DNA of 64,000 nucleotides from Parasegetibacter sp. NRK P23 (GCF_023721715.1 NZ_JAMDLG010000001.1:3449784-3513783); one strand, 5' to 3'; shown: positions 40,254 through 49,878, counted from the first letter of the stretch. The notes: generated from the sequence alone by a model not told the origin. Translations and numbers: made by a program.

Positions 40254-41687
40254 TTGTTTGAATTCACTTCAGTCCGGGATTACCATCGGCAGTTGAAAGA
40301 AGGGACTATCTCCTGCGAAGCAGTTGTAGGGTTCTATCTTTCTCAGATCGAAAAATCCCGGCACTTCAATGCTTTTACCGCAGTTTTTAAGGAAGAGGCC
40401 CTGCAGCGTGCCGTTATGCTGGACGCACAACGTGCGCAGGGAAAGCCTATGGGCAAACTTCATGGTGTGGTAATCGGCATTAAGGATGTGATCTGTTACC
40501 TGGGACATGAAGTCTCGGCGGCTTCAAACATACTCAGAGGCTACGAGGCCATCTACAACGCCACCGCCATCGCCCGTTTACTCGAAGAAGGCGCTATCAT
40601 TATCGGAAACCTAAACTGCGATGAATTCGCGATGGGCTCTACCAACGAGAACTCGGCCTACGGTCCGGTACTGAATGCACTGGATGAAACCAGGGTTCCG
40701 GGCGGTTCTTCAGGCGGGTCCGCGGTAGCCGTTCAGTCCGGCGCCTGCATGCTTTCCCTCGGAAGCGATACCGGCGGCTCCGTTCGTCAACCTGCGGATT
40801 TTTGTGGTATCATCGGCTTAAAGCCTGGTTATGGCAGGATATCCCGATACGGGCTTATCGCCTACGCCTCATCTTTTGACCAGATCGGTATCTTCGGCAC
40901 CAATACGGAAGATGTTGCCCTGGCGCTGGAAGTAATGGCCGGTCCCGATGATTTTGATTCTACCGTTTCCTCCCAACCAGTGCCCGCTTACAGCAAGGAA
41001 CTGGACCAGCCTTCCAAACAGAAATTCGCTTACCTGCCCGCCACACTCGATCATCCCGGGCTTGATCCGGAGATCAGGACGGCCATCCTGCAGCTGATCG
41101 ATGACCTAAAAGGGGAAGGAAATACGGTAGAACCCGTTGATTTTGAATATCTTGACTATATCGTTCCCGCCTATTACGTATTGACTACAGCGGAAGCTTC
41201 TTCCAACCTCTCCCGTTACGATGGGGTAAGATTTGGACACCGGACCAAAACGGAAGAAGATTTGTTAAACTTTTACAAAAAGAGCCGCTCCGAAGGATTC
41301 GGAAAAGAAGTTAAAAAAAGAATTCTCTTGGGCACTTTCGTGCTCAGCGCCGGTTATTACGACGCTTATTTTACTAAGGCACAGCAGGTTAGAAGAATAC
41401 TGGCCGATACTACAAAGGCCATCTTCTCACAGTATGATGCCATCCTTCTCCCCACAGTTCCCACCCCCGCATTCAAAATTGGCGAGAAAATTGCTGATCC
41501 CATCGCGATGTACATCGCCGACATTTACACCGTTTATGCCAACCTGGTAGGTGTGCCGGCGATCTCGGTTCCGCTCTTCAGGCACTCGAATGGAATGCCC
41601 TTCGGGTTGCAGATTATGACAAACCAAAATGAAGAGTTATCTTTGCTGCGCATTTCGCACCAACTGATGGAACGTATCAACCAGTAA
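40254..41687 (+). CDS. gatA: Aspartyl/glutamyl-tRNA(Asn/Gln) amidotransferase subunit A
   Basis: This 477-residue amidase-signature enzyme has the Ser-cisSer-Lys triad in the expected places: Lys77 (GVVIGIKD), Ser152 (PGGSSGGSAVAV) and Ser176 (GSDTGGSVRQPADF). It releases ammonia from glutamine for the amidation of misacylated Glu-tRNA(Gln) or Asp-tRNA(Asn), together with GatB and GatC (encoded elsewhere, as is usual in Bacteroidota). TTG 40254 is chosen: no in-frame ATG exists near, and the N-terminus MFEFTSVRDYHRQL fits the family. It is 56 bp after tatA. Confidence 0.95.
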   Translation: MFEFTSVRDYHRQLKEGTISCEAVVGFYLSQIEKSRHFNAFTAVFKEEALQRAVMLDAQRAQGKPMGKLHGVVIGIKDVICYLGHEVSAASNILRGYEAIYNATAIARLLEEGAIIIGNLNCDEFAMGSTNENSAYGPVLNALDETRVPGGSSGGSAVAVQSGACMLSLGSDTGGSVRQPADFCGIIGLKPGYGRISRYGLIAYASSFDQIGIFGTNTEDVALALEVMAGPDDFDSTVSSQPVPAYSKELDQPSKQKFAYLPATLDHPGLDPEIRTAILQLIDDLKGEGNTVEPVDFEYLDYIVPAYYVLTTAEASSNLSRYDGVRFGHRTKTEEDLLNFYKKSRSEGFGKEVKKRILLGTFVLSAGYYDAYFTKAQQVRRILADTTKAIFSQYDAILLPTVPTPAFKIGEKIADPIAMYIADIYTVYANLVGVPAISVPLFRHSNGMPFGLQIMTNQNEELSLLRISHQLMERINQ

Positions 41688-41796
41688 CAATATCCAATTG
41701 TGAGAAATCCGGACCCTGGATCAGAAGATTAGAAATTAAGACGATTTCAAGATTGGATGTATTCATTTGACGGTTTTGTGAACCCAAATTATTGTG

Positions 41797-42885
41797 ATGA
41801 AAATGAAACGTTTACTGTTGTGCCTCATCCATTTGATGGGTGTAACGCTCTTACACGCCACCGACCTGGAAGGTCAGCAACAAGGCCCGTTGGCCGCAGT
41901 AGCTACCACTACACTCAACGACACTACCGCCGATAAGGAAGATGTTGTTGCAAACGCCACCGCAAAAGCCGGTTCGGCAAAATCAAAAGCAGGTTTTAAA
42001 GACCTCTTCGTTTCTCACGATCTTTCCGATCAAAATTATCTCCAGGCAGAACTCAATCCCCTGGCGATCAGTTTCGTGGAAGACTACATGGAAAAACATT
42101 CCAACGACCTCAACAAAATGAAGGGATGGGGTAAACCCTACTTCGACATGATCGATGAGATCTTCGCCCGGTACGATATTCCCCACGAAATGAAGTACCT
42201 CGCCGTGATTGAATCCAATCTTCGTGCCTCCACTGTTTCATGGGCAGGTGCCGTGGGTCCCTGGCAATTCATTCCCTCCACCGCAAGACTGATGGGATTG
42301 AAAGTGAATGGCAAGGTTGATGAACGGACCAATTATGTGAAAAGCACGCACGCAGCCGCTAAGTACATCAAGAAACTGTACAATGAACTTGGCGACTGGC
42401 TCCTGGTAGTAGCCGCCTACAACAGCGGACCTTCCCGCGTAACCAGCGCTATCCGGCGCAGCGGCTCAGAAAATTTCTGGAAACTCCAGTACCACCTTCC
42501 GCTGGAATCACGCAACCATGTGAAAAAATTCATCGCCACCCATTATATCATGGAAGGAAAGGGCGGCGTAACCACACTCACTAAAAAAGAAACGGAAGAA
42601 CTGGAAAAAGCAGGTGAACTGAAAGGCAAACTCGCCGCCAAGGTGGACAATACACGGGTACAACAGGTATCCGGTAAATACAATTCCTCGGTCGTGGCGA
42701 AAGTGCTGGAAATGGAACTCTCCGCTTTCAATGAGTTGAATCCTGGTTTCGATAAATTCATCGCTGAAGGCAAGGCCTACATGATGAACCTGCCGGAAGA
42801 TAAAATGGATAAATTTAACGCGCACAAGTACCAGATACTGAGTGAATCTGTGGAGATGATGATGCAGCGGGTTTCGGTGAAATAA
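41797..42885 (+). CDS. Lytic transglycosylase (SLT/MltD-like)
   Basis: The start is ATG 41797 (a GTG one codon earlier is also possible), opening a signal peptide (MKMKRLLLCLIHLMGVTLLHA). The catalytic domain (about residues 115-265) has KYLAVIESNLRASTVSWAGAVGPWQFIPSTA (catalytic Glu in the IES motif), then NYVKSTHAAAKYIKKL and VVAAYNSGPSRV. These enzymes cleave peptidoglycan to 1,6-anhydromuropeptides. The C-terminal ~90 residues form a LysM-like or unrecognised segment (VVAKVLEMELSAFNELNPGFD) rather than a clear tandem LysM. It is followed by a repeat-family copy. Confidence 0.88.
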   Translation: MKMKRLLLCLIHLMGVTLLHATDLEGQQQGPLAAVATTTLNDTTADKEDVVANATAKAGSAKSKAGFKDLFVSHDLSDQNYLQAELNPLAISFVEDYMEKHSNDLNKMKGWGKPYFDMIDEIFARYDIPHEMKYLAVIESNLRASTVSWAGAVGPWQFIPSTARLMGLKVNGKVDERTNYVKSTHAAAKYIKKLYNELGDWLLVVAAYNSGPSRVTSAIRRSGSENFWKLQYHLPLESRNHVKKFIATHYIMEGKGGVTTLTKKETEELEKAGELKGKLAAKVDNTRVQQVSGKYNSSVVAKVLEMELSAFNELNPGFDKFIAEGKAYMMNLPEDKMDKFNAHKYQILSESVEMMMQRVSVK

Positions 42886-42887
42886 AA

Positions 42888-43043
42888 GTTTCACGCAACG
42901 GCGCTACGGCGCAACGTTGGGAACCTTTAATATTAGAAAAGTACGCTCAATTAAAAATTCAGACGCAAACCAACAACATTTTATGCGTTGCGTCGTAGCG
43001 CCGTTGCGAGAAATAAAATCAGCAGGAAGCAATTGCGTGAAAC
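42888..43043. repeat. Intergenic repeat family, copy C
   Basis: The left end GTTTCACGCAACGGCGCTAC is the inverted form of the right end TAGCGCCGTTGCGAG...AATTGCGTGAAAC. The outer GTTTCACGCAA and TTGCGTGAAAC are perfect 11-bp terminal inverted repeats around a mostly AT-rich core. It lies between the convergent transglycosylase and pabB genes. Confidence 0.7.
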
Positions 43044-43044
43044 C

Positions 43045-44334
43045 TCAAAAAGCCCCGCTTAACGCTTTAAGAATGCCTTCTGCCTTCAGAAGGCATTCTT
43101 CATATTCCTCCTCCGCAGTGGCATAGCCGGTTATACCTGATCCCACATGGTACGATAAATAATTTTCGGCAGCATTGTACACCAGGCTGCGGATCACCAC
43201 ATTAAAATCGAAATCGTTTTCCGGAGTAACATACCCGATAGAGCCCGCGTATATCCCTCTTGCGGTGGTTTCATGTTCAAGAGTAAGTTCCAGTACTCTT
43301 TTCTTGGGCGCGCCTGTCATGGAGCCCATGGGAAAAGTATAGCGGATGGTATCGGTCCAAGGCGTTCCTTCGGGTAAGTTGCCCGTTATAGTAGAGATCA
43401 TCTGGTGTACTTGCGGGAAACTATATACCCCGCACAACTCTTCCACTTTTACAGAACCTTCCGCCGCCACACGGGAGAGATCGTTCCTTACCAGGTCCAC
43501 GATCATTATGTTCTCGGCGCGTTCCTTGGCACTCTCCCGGAGCAGGCGCATGTTGTTGCGGTCGTTTTCCGGATGGGCATGGTCGCGTTCCCAGGTGCCT
43601 TTCATGGGCTGGCTTAGTAAGGTATTGCCCGTTTTCTTCAGGTAACGCTCCGGACTGGCACTTACTACATACTGATCCCCATTTTTGTAAAAACCTCCGA
43701 AAGGCGCGGGGGAAGCCTGCGAAAGCAGTTGGTACGCTTTTAAAGGGTTGAAGGCATGGGGTTTGGTGAAGAACTCCTGGCAGAAATTGATCTCGTAACA
43801 ATCACCGCGCAGGATATGCGCCTGGAGGTTCTTTACTTTAACGATATATTCCGTGCGCGGAATCCGCGGGATGAAAGGGGCGACTGAAATTTCACCTTCC
43901 ACATGAGTTGGGGAGGAGAGAATTGCCTGAAAGATATTTTCCGGCCGATCATCCACGGTTCCTATCCTCACGCTGTTGCCCGGCAGTATTTCCAGCAGAT
44001 GCTCGGGCACAAAGAAAAACGCGTTCCCGAAACGCGTATGGCTTTCAGGATGCTGGTGAACGCCTTCCGTTTCTTCAGCCAAACCAAAACCGAGATGCCC
44101 GAAGGCCCAATCTTGTTGTGCTTCCTTCCAATGAAAAAGTTCAGCTAAGGTATTTCCGGTACCCGATGGCGTGAAATGACTGATTGCTCCGGCGGCCAGC
44201 AGGCTTTGGCGGGAACCGGAATAGGAATGACTGTCTAAAAAAGCAGAAATGTTGAACCGGGAAGCCCAGTTCAACATTTGCCAATGAAATTCCGCGGGGT
44301 GTTCCAGCGGAAATATTTCGTATGTTCTGATCAC
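43045..44334 (-). CDS. pabB: Aminodeoxychorismate synthase component I
   Basis: This 429-residue chorismate-binding enzyme has SQPMKGTWERD, in which Lys of P-x-K-G-T is the catalytic residue that marks PabB rather than anthranilate synthase. It also has ENIMIVDLVRNDLSRVAAEGSVKVEEL, FPMGSMTGAPKKRVLEL and ARGIYAGSIGYVT. Together with a glutaminase (PabA, not present in the window) it makes 4-amino-4-deoxychorismate for folate. Translation begins at GTG 44334; no in-frame ATG is available. The neighbour upstream is an acidic protein gene. Confidence 0.9.
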   Translation of the reverse strand: MIRTYEIFPLEHPAEFHWQMLNWASRFNISAFLDSHSYSGSRQSLLAAGAISHFTPSGTGNTLAELFHWKEAQQDWAFGHLGFGLAEETEGVHQHPESHTRFGNAFFFVPEHLLEILPGNSVRIGTVDDRPENIFQAILSSPTHVEGEISVAPFIPRIPRTEYIVKVKNLQAHILRGDCYEINFCQEFFTKPHAFNPLKAYQLLSQASPAPFGGFYKNGDQYVVSASPERYLKKTGNTLLSQPMKGTWERDHAHPENDRNNMRLLRESAKERAENIMIVDLVRNDLSRVAAEGSVKVEELCGVYSFPQVHQMISTITGNLPEGTPWTDTIRYTFPMGSMTGAPKKRVLELTLEHETTARGIYAGSIGYVTPENDFDFNVVIRSLVYNAAENYLSYHVGSGITGYATAEEEYEECLLKAEGILKALSGAF

Positions 44335-44355
44335 TTGTATGGGATGTGGACCTGA

Positions 44356-44790
44356 CTAGAAATCGTCGTCATCATCATCGAAGCCGGAGTCGTTAAAGAG
44401 GTCCAATTCTTTAAAATCGTCATCGATTCCCAGGTCGTCATCTTCCTCTTTTCCTTTCTTAGCGCCGCCGGTTCCGGTTTTCTTGGCACCTTTGGATTTG
44501 GGAATATCGAACTCTTCAAAGTCGGGGTCCCAGCTATCGTCTTCTTCTGCCTTGTTCCAATCATCATCTTCTTCATCATCCAGGTCTTCATCGTCGTCAT
44601 CATCGTCAGAAGATTTTTTCCCTGCTCCTTTCTTGGGTGCCTTCGTTTCTTCCAGTTCATCATCTTCCAGTTCGTCGTCATCATCATCTTCTTCCGCCTG
44701 TTTCTTAGGCTTGGTCGATTCTTTTCCTGCTTTTTTTGGGGCAGTTTTAGCTGCTGTTACCTTTTTTCCGATGTCAGATTTCGTTGCCAT
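44356..44790 (-). CDS. Highly acidic low-complexity protein with basic N-terminus
   Basis: ATG 44790 (MATKSDIGKKVTAAKTAPKK) is chosen over an upstream ATG at 44820 whose extra residues look unrelated. The 144 residues split into a short Lys/Ala/Pro-rich N-terminus (residues 1-32) and a long tail packed with runs of 5-6 Asp/Glu (for example DDDDD, DDDDDDED), with a few KKGAGKK and KSKGAKKTGT islands. The protein ends with a short hydrophobic-acidic motif (KELDLFNDSGF then Asp run and Phe). No enzyme motif is visible. Such proteins may buffer nucleic-acid or ribosomal proteins. The gene shares the strand with purA and pabB. Confidence 0.6.
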   Translation of the reverse strand: MATKSDIGKKVTAAKTAPKKAGKESTKPKKQAEEDDDDDELEDDELEETKAPKKGAGKKSSDDDDDDEDLDDEEDDDWNKAEEDDSWDPDFEEFDIPKSKGAKKTGTGGAKKGKEEDDDLGIDDDFKELDLFNDSGFDDDDDDF

Positions 44791-44883
44791 ATTCCGAATG
44801 ATTTCTGTGTAAAATTTCAATGACTTTTTTAAATCGCCAAATTTTTAAATCAAATTTTTGAGCGTTTTTTCCTCCTGTGAAAA

Positions 44884-46149
44884 TCACTGTACAGAAATGA
44901 TCTGATCGCGCCCGGGTCCATTTGAAATATACTGTACATCCACGCCCAGATAGCCGTTGATGAAAGATACATATTCTTTCATTTTCTGCGGAAGTACGGA
45001 GAAATCTTTTATTTCAGAAACGGGCGTGTTCCATCCCGGGAAGCTTTCCCAGTTGGGTTCAATTTTTACGCGTGTCATCTGGAAAGGCACCACTTCACTT
45101 TTCTCGCCGTTCACATTGTAGGATGTACAAACCTGGAGTTCTTCGAAAGTATCGAGCACATCGCTTTTGGTCATGATGATCTGCGTAACGCCATTGATCA
45201 TGCAGGCGAATTTGAGGGCCACGAGGTCGATCCATCCGCAGCGGCGGGGTCTTCCTGTGGTAGCGCCGAATTCATTGCCGATCTTCCGGAGTTCCTCGCC
45301 GGTGGCATCATGCAGTTCGGTAGGGAAGGGGCCGCCGCCCACGCGTGTGCAGTAAGCTTTGGTTACGCCCAGTACTTCTTTGATCTTTTGCGGTGCCACA
45401 CCAAGTCCGTTACAAACGCCGGCGGAGATGGTGTTGGAGGAAGTAACGAAGGGGAAGGTACCGAAATCGATGTCCAGCATGCTGCCCTGTGCGCCTTCCG
45501 CCAGTACTTTCTTTCCTTTGGAGATGGCATCGTTGATGAAGTATTCTCCGTTCACGATGTTCAGTTCGCGAAGCAGTTCCACCGCTTCGAAGAATTCTTC
45601 TTCCCAGGCGGAGATATCTTCCTGGAACCCGTAGCTGTCCAGCATTTTCTGGTGCTTCAGGCGCAGTTTGATGTATTGGGTGGTGAAGTTTTTATCGAGG
45701 AGATCACCTACGCGGAGTCCGTTCCTGCCGGTCTTATCCATGTAAGCGGGACCGATTCCTTTAAGGGTGGAACCGATCTTTCCTTCGCCTTTAGAAAGTT
45801 CGGAAGCCTTATCCAGCGCGCGGTGCGTGGGAAGGATAAGGTTGGTGCGCTGGCTGATGAAGAGGTTCTTCTTCACATCCACACCCATGTTTTTTACGAT
45901 CTCACATTCTCTGCGGAGGGTAACGGGATCCAGCACCACGCCGTTGCCGATCAGGTTGGTGGTGTGCTCGTGGAACACCCCTGAAGGAATCTGGTGCAAT
46001 ACTACTTTGGAACCATTTACATATAAGGTGTGACCAGCGTTGGGGCCACCCTGGAAGCGCGCGATAATATCGTAACGGGGAGCAAAATAGTCTACTATTT
46101 TACCCTTTCCCTCATCGCCCCATTGAAGGCCTAAAATGACGTCTACCAT
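44884..46149 (-). CDS. purA: Adenylosuccinate synthase
   Basis: ATG 46149 (MVDVILGLQWGDEGKGKIVDYF) gives the normal N-terminus. The 421 residues include GDEGKGK (GTP and IMP binding), PNAGHT with catalytic His, IGNGVVLDPV, GSTLKGIGPAYMDKTGRNGLRVGDL, GAQGSMLDIDFGTFPFVTSSN and TTGRPRRCGWIDLVALKFA. It ligates IMP and aspartate using GTP, the committed step to AMP. Length and motif order are normal. Confidence 0.97.
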   Translation of the reverse strand: MVDVILGLQWGDEGKGKIVDYFAPRYDIIARFQGGPNAGHTLYVNGSKVVLHQIPSGVFHEHTTNLIGNGVVLDPVTLRRECEIVKNMGVDVKKNLFISQRTNLILPTHRALDKASELSKGEGKIGSTLKGIGPAYMDKTGRNGLRVGDLLDKNFTTQYIKLRLKHQKMLDSYGFQEDISAWEEEFFEAVELLRELNIVNGEYFINDAISKGKKVLAEGAQGSMLDIDFGTFPFVTSSNTISAGVCNGLGVAPQKIKEVLGVTKAYCTRVGGGPFPTELHDATGEELRKIGNEFGATTGRPRRCGWIDLVALKFACMINGVTQIIMTKSDVLDTFEELQVCTSYNVNGEKSEVVPFQMTRVKIEPNWESFPGWNTPVSEIKDFSVLPQKMKEYVSFINGYLGVDVQYISNGPGRDQIISVQ

Positions 46150-46224
46150 GACGGTGAAAGTTGATTTTAAATTGAGCGGCAAAAATAGGCGAATGAAGCC
46201 AATGAGGAAAATATTTCGGAAAGG

Positions 46225-46692
46225 TTACCGCTTTATAAATACAAAGACCCAGGTGGTGCCCGGCCTATGGATATAGGCTTTGAACTTTCTACGGCTGAAA
46301 AACCTGATTTCTTCAAAAAATTCAGTCCTTACATCCTGCGCATTGAAATCGATCAGTGTAAGGTTAAGTGCGTACACATCACGGCTATCGCAGGAGCGGT
46401 TTCCCCAGTCGTCGTAGTAACAATCCTGCCCGATCTGGTTGCTGCGGATATCCCAGCTGCCGCGGTAGTAATCGCCGAAGCGGTTGGAATATTCCGCCGT
46501 TCCTCCTTCGGTGAAGGTGAACGTTCCTTCGGTAAAGGGAAAACTGGGTGTGCGGCCGAAACCGAATCTTCTTACATCTTGCAGTTCCCAGGTACCTTCC
46601 AGGCGTTCTTCGGTACGGTAAAAAACAGATTTGCTGCAGGCGCTGATGGAGAAAAGGGTGAAAACACCCAGGGCTAAGTAGAGTTGTCGCAT
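46225..46692 (-). CDS. Small lipoprotein of unknown function
   Basis: This 155-residue protein has a lipobox-like leader (MRQLYLALGVFTLFSISACSKS, Cys19). It is followed by RLEGTWELQDVRRFGFG, a strand-rich lipocalin-like pattern (GTFTFTEGGTAEYSNRFGDYYRGSWDI), and a Cys-containing segment (CYYDDWGNRSCDSRD). It resembles the heme-free lipocalin-like family of Bacteroidota, though the match is weak. The natural ligand is unknown. It is the last gene before a plus-strand sugar kinase gene, with 43 bp to purA's stop on the other side. Confidence 0.65.
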   Translation of the reverse strand: MRQLYLALGVFTLFSISACSKSVFYRTEERLEGTWELQDVRRFGFGRTPSFPFTEGTFTFTEGGTAEYSNRFGDYYRGSWDIRSNQIGQDCYYDDWGNRSCDSRDVYALNLTLIDFNAQDVRTEFFEEIRFFSRRKFKAYIHRPGTTWVFVFIKR

Positions 46693-46886
46693 ATAATAAG
46701 ATTTGTTTCAAGCTACATCACCTCTAATAACAGAAGCGTCAAGGCTTTGTGAATTAGATTTTCTTTAAAGTTTTTGGCGCTTCCCCTGATTTCTATTTGA
46801 AGAAGAAAGTTTCGTACCTGTCTGATGCTCGGGTGATATTGAACTTTGAATGCGATAATTTTATTCCTTCAATGATAAACTTTCGT

Positions 46887-47777
46887 ATGAATACTACTGC
46901 TTTGCCTTATAAAATGGTCAGTTTTGGTGAAATGCTCTGGGACCTGCTTCCTTCAGGCCCGCAGCCCGGTGGCGCGCCCATGAACATCACTTACCATCTT
47001 GGCCGGTTGGGAATAACTTCAGCGCTCATCAGCAGGATTGGGAACGATGAGCGCGGGGATGACTTATTGAAAGTATTGCTGGAAAAAGGTATTCCCGCTG
47101 ATTTTGTGCAACACGATCCAAACACGCCCACGGGTATTGTGCATGCGGTGCCGGATGAGCACCACGAAATGCACTATGAGATCGTTGCTCCCGCCGCCTG
47201 GGACCATATTGTGGCGGATGAACGCACAAAGGAACTGGTGCGTAACGCGGCATATTTCATCTTTGGAAGCCTGTCGGCCAGACACGCGGATTCCAAAGCA
47301 ACGCTGTTCTCCTTACTTGAACTTGCTCAAAAGAAAGTATTTGATATCAACTTACGCACACCTTTTTATAACCGGGAGCTGATTGAAAAACTGCTCTCAA
47401 AGGCGGATATCTTAAAAATGAATAAATCGGAGTTGCAACTGATGATGGAATGGTTCTCCTTACACCAAGACCTTCAGGATGGAATGACTTTTATCCAGGA
47501 ACAGTTCAATATTCCAACCATCATTGTAACGCTCGGTGCCGAAGGCGCCATGATGAACAGGGATGGAAAACACTACGCGCATCCGGGATACCGGGTACAG
47601 GTAGCCGATACCGTGGGAAGTGGTGATTCCTTTTTAGCAGCCTTGCTGGCAAAACTGGATCAGGGCGTGCCAGCGCAAGAAGCGCTGGCGTTCGCGGCCG
47701 CGTTGGGCGCATTGGTGGCCTCAAAATCCGGGGGATGTCCGGATTATAGTATAGAGGAGGTAAGAGGTTTGCAATAG
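46887..47777 (+). CDS. PfkB family carbohydrate kinase (fructokinase-like)
   Basis: ATG 46887 (MNTTALPYKMVSFGEMLWDLLPSGPQPGGAPMN) is chosen; a longer in-frame form to 46797 lacks similarity. The 296 residues have the PfkB hallmarks: SFGEMLWDLLP, GGAPMNITYHLGRLG, RIGNDERGDDLL and DTVGSGDSFLAALLAKL (the anion hole GSGD with catalytic Asp). The SFGE start and lack of phosphofructokinase features suggest a fructokinase-like enzyme, but sugar specificity is not readable. There is no transporter next to it. Confidence 0.87.
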   Translation: MNTTALPYKMVSFGEMLWDLLPSGPQPGGAPMNITYHLGRLGITSALISRIGNDERGDDLLKVLLEKGIPADFVQHDPNTPTGIVHAVPDEHHEMHYEIVAPAAWDHIVADERTKELVRNAAYFIFGSLSARHADSKATLFSLLELAQKKVFDINLRTPFYNRELIEKLLSKADILKMNKSELQLMMEWFSLHQDLQDGMTFIQEQFNIPTIIVTLGAEGAMMNRDGKHYAHPGYRVQVADTVGSGDSFLAALLAKLDQGVPAQEALAFAAALGALVASKSGGCPDYSIEEVRGLQ

Positions 47778-47913
47778 CGCTTCATAATACCTTTCGCTTA
47801 CCACACATCAAGTTATTAACATATTTGTTTCTGGCATAATACTTGACACTTTCCCGCGGTTCGAACTGATTATTAGTAACAACATTTTTAATTCAAATTA
47901 CTTTCAGGACAAA

Positions 47914-49878
47914 ATGAAAAACCGCGGTTTCCGCAGCATCCTCGCTGCCCTGCTCCTCCTTGCCGTATCTGTAACCCAGCCCACACTAGCCCAGGTTCAA
48001 ACGGCGAAGTTCACCTCCATGACGGCCAATTCGAAAGGTTATTACGAGTATCTTCCCCAGGGATATAATCCGGGTGGAAGTGAAACGTATCCGTTGATCA
48101 TCTTCATCCATGGAATGGGTGAACTTGGCGACGGAAGCTCAACTAAACTCCCCAATGTATTAAGGAATGGTCTTCCGAAAGTGATCAGCCAGGGGAAATT
48201 CCCAACCTCATTCACAGTAAATGGTGCTTCGCACAAGTTTATTGTCATCTCCCCCCAGTTCGTGGCATGGCCCAAGTTCACCGATGTTGACGCGATCATC
48301 AATTATGCGATCGCCAACTATAAAGTGGACATTAAAAGGGTATACGTTACAGGGCTCAGCATGGGTGGTGGCGCTACCTGGGAATACGGCGGCTGCTCCA
48401 GCAACCTCACTTACGTGAAGCGCACAGCGGCTATCGTACCTGTTTGCGGCGCCTCGTCTCCCAGTGCTTACCGCGCCAGGACGATCGCCACGTATAATCT
48501 CCCGGTTTGGGCTTTCCACAACCAGGGTGATCCCACCGTGCTGGTTTCCACCACCAACGATTATATCTCCATGATCAACCAGGCGCCAGCGCCGAATCCC
48601 GCCGCGAAGAAGACGATCTTCCCGGTGAGTGGCCACGATGCCTGGACAAAAGCTTATGATCCGAATTACAGGGAAGACGGAAAGAATATGTATGAGTGGA
48701 TGCTGCAGTACAAGCGCGATGGCGCCGTAGCTCCCGGAAATACAGCTCCCGTAGCCAATGCCGGTGGCGATAAAACCATCACGCTTCCCGTAAATACCGT
48801 AGCCCTTTCAGGCAGTGGTACAGATGCCAATGGCAGTATTTCAAAATATGCCTGGACCAAAGTTTCAGGACCCACCTCTTTCTCTTTCAGCAATGCGGCC
48901 ATCGCCGCCCCCAATGTAACCAACCTTACTGAAGGGGTGTACGTTTTCCGCTTAACGGTGACCGATAACAATGGCGCTACCGCTTCCGATGATGTGAGTG
49001 TAGTGGTGAAAGCAGCGGTAACCACGCCACCAACAGATACTACCACCACACCGCCACCCACGGGCAGCGCAAAACAGGTAATGGTGAATATTTACGGAGG
49101 CGCTAATCCATATAGCAATACACAGTGGAACAACTGGACCATCGCCACGGGAGGCGCTACCAACCAGACTTCAGCCGCGTTCAAATATGCGGATGGTACC
49201 ACATCAGCCGTAAAGGCCACACTCAGTCAAACCACGGGCCTCGGCGATAACGGCGCTACTTATCCCGGAGGAATGGCCCCGGCAGGCGTGCTGAGGCATA
49301 CCACCTTCTCCACTATGGGTAGAAGCCTTACCATTACAGGATTGAAAACCGGCGTGAAATACGATATTGAATTGTATTCTTCCCGGTCCGGTACCAACGG
49401 AAACAGAACAGTATTCACGATCGGTACGCTGAAGGATACCGTGCTCTCCAACAGCAATTATACCAACAAGGTTATTTTTAAAGGACTCACACCGAATGCG
49501 CAGGGGCAGATCGTGGTAAGCATCACAAGGCTGAATACCTATACTTACCTGAACGGATTTGTGTTAACAGAAGGTTCGTCCAGTTCCACACCGGTTGTGA
49601 TGGCGAAAATGGCTGGTTCAGCCACTTCATCTCTTGCCGTATATCCTGAAACCAATGTTACCGATCGGGTACAGCTTACCGTGAATACACCACAGATAGG
49701 ACTCATGAAAGTTGATGTGCTGGATGAAGCCGGCACCGTGAAGCAAACACTAAGTATGCCCAAAATGCTGGCGGGAACAACGCAGGTATACATCTCAACA
49801 GCAACGCTTCCTTCAGGAACGTATCAGTTGAAAACAACCATCAACAACTGGAGCAGCACCGTAACCATTAAAAAGTAA
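47914..49878 (+). CDS. Secreted alpha/beta-hydrolase (esterase) with PKD domain and T9SS sorting domain
   Basis: The 654 residues form a multidomain secreted enzyme. A signal peptide (to about residue 27) precedes an esterase domain of the PHB-depolymerase/CE1-like fold, with YPLIIFIHGMGELGDG, the nucleophile elbow GLSMGGG (Ser149), the acid in NQGDPTVLV and the His in VSGHDAWT. A PKD domain follows (about residues 270-365: APVANAGGDKTITLPVNTVALSGSGTDANGSI), then a Thr/Pro linker, a beta-sandwich domain (about residues 385-550) and a type A sorting domain ending VTIKK. A role in surface degradation of esterified glycans is inferred. It is a single gene. Confidence 0.85.
   Translation: MKNRGFRSILAALLLLAVSVTQPTLAQVQTAKFTSMTANSKGYYEYLPQGYNPGGSETYPLIIFIHGMGELGDGSSTKLPNVLRNGLPKVISQGKFPTSFTVNGASHKFIVISPQFVAWPKFTDVDAIINYAIANYKVDIKRVYVTGLSMGGGATWEYGGCSSNLTYVKRTAAIVPVCGASSPSAYRARTIATYNLPVWAFHNQGDPTVLVSTTNDYISMINQAPAPNPAAKKTIFPVSGHDAWTKAYDPNYREDGKNMYEWMLQYKRDGAVAPGNTAPVANAGGDKTITLPVNTVALSGSGTDANGSISKYAWTKVSGPTSFSFSNAAIAAPNVTNLTEGVYVFRLTVTDNNGATASDDVSVVVKAAVTTPPTDTTTTPPPTGSAKQVMVNIYGGANPYSNTQWNNWTIATGGATNQTSAAFKYADGTTSAVKATLSQTTGLGDNGATYPGGMAPAGVLRHTTFSTMGRSLTITGLKTGVKYDIELYSSRSGTNGNRTVFTIGTLKDTVLSNSNYTNKVIFKGLTPNAQGQIVVSITRLNTYTYLNGFVLTEGSSSSTPVVMAKMAGSATSSLAVYPETNVTDRVQLTVNTPQIGLMKVDVLDEAGTVKQTLSMPKMLAGTTQVYISTATLPSGTYQLKTTINNWSSTVTIKK

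Noticed and set aside
44483-44812. A serine-rich open frame on the plus strand
   Set aside because: It is the complement of GAT/GAA/GAC runs (TC-rich on the other strand) of the acidic protein gene, not an independent gene.
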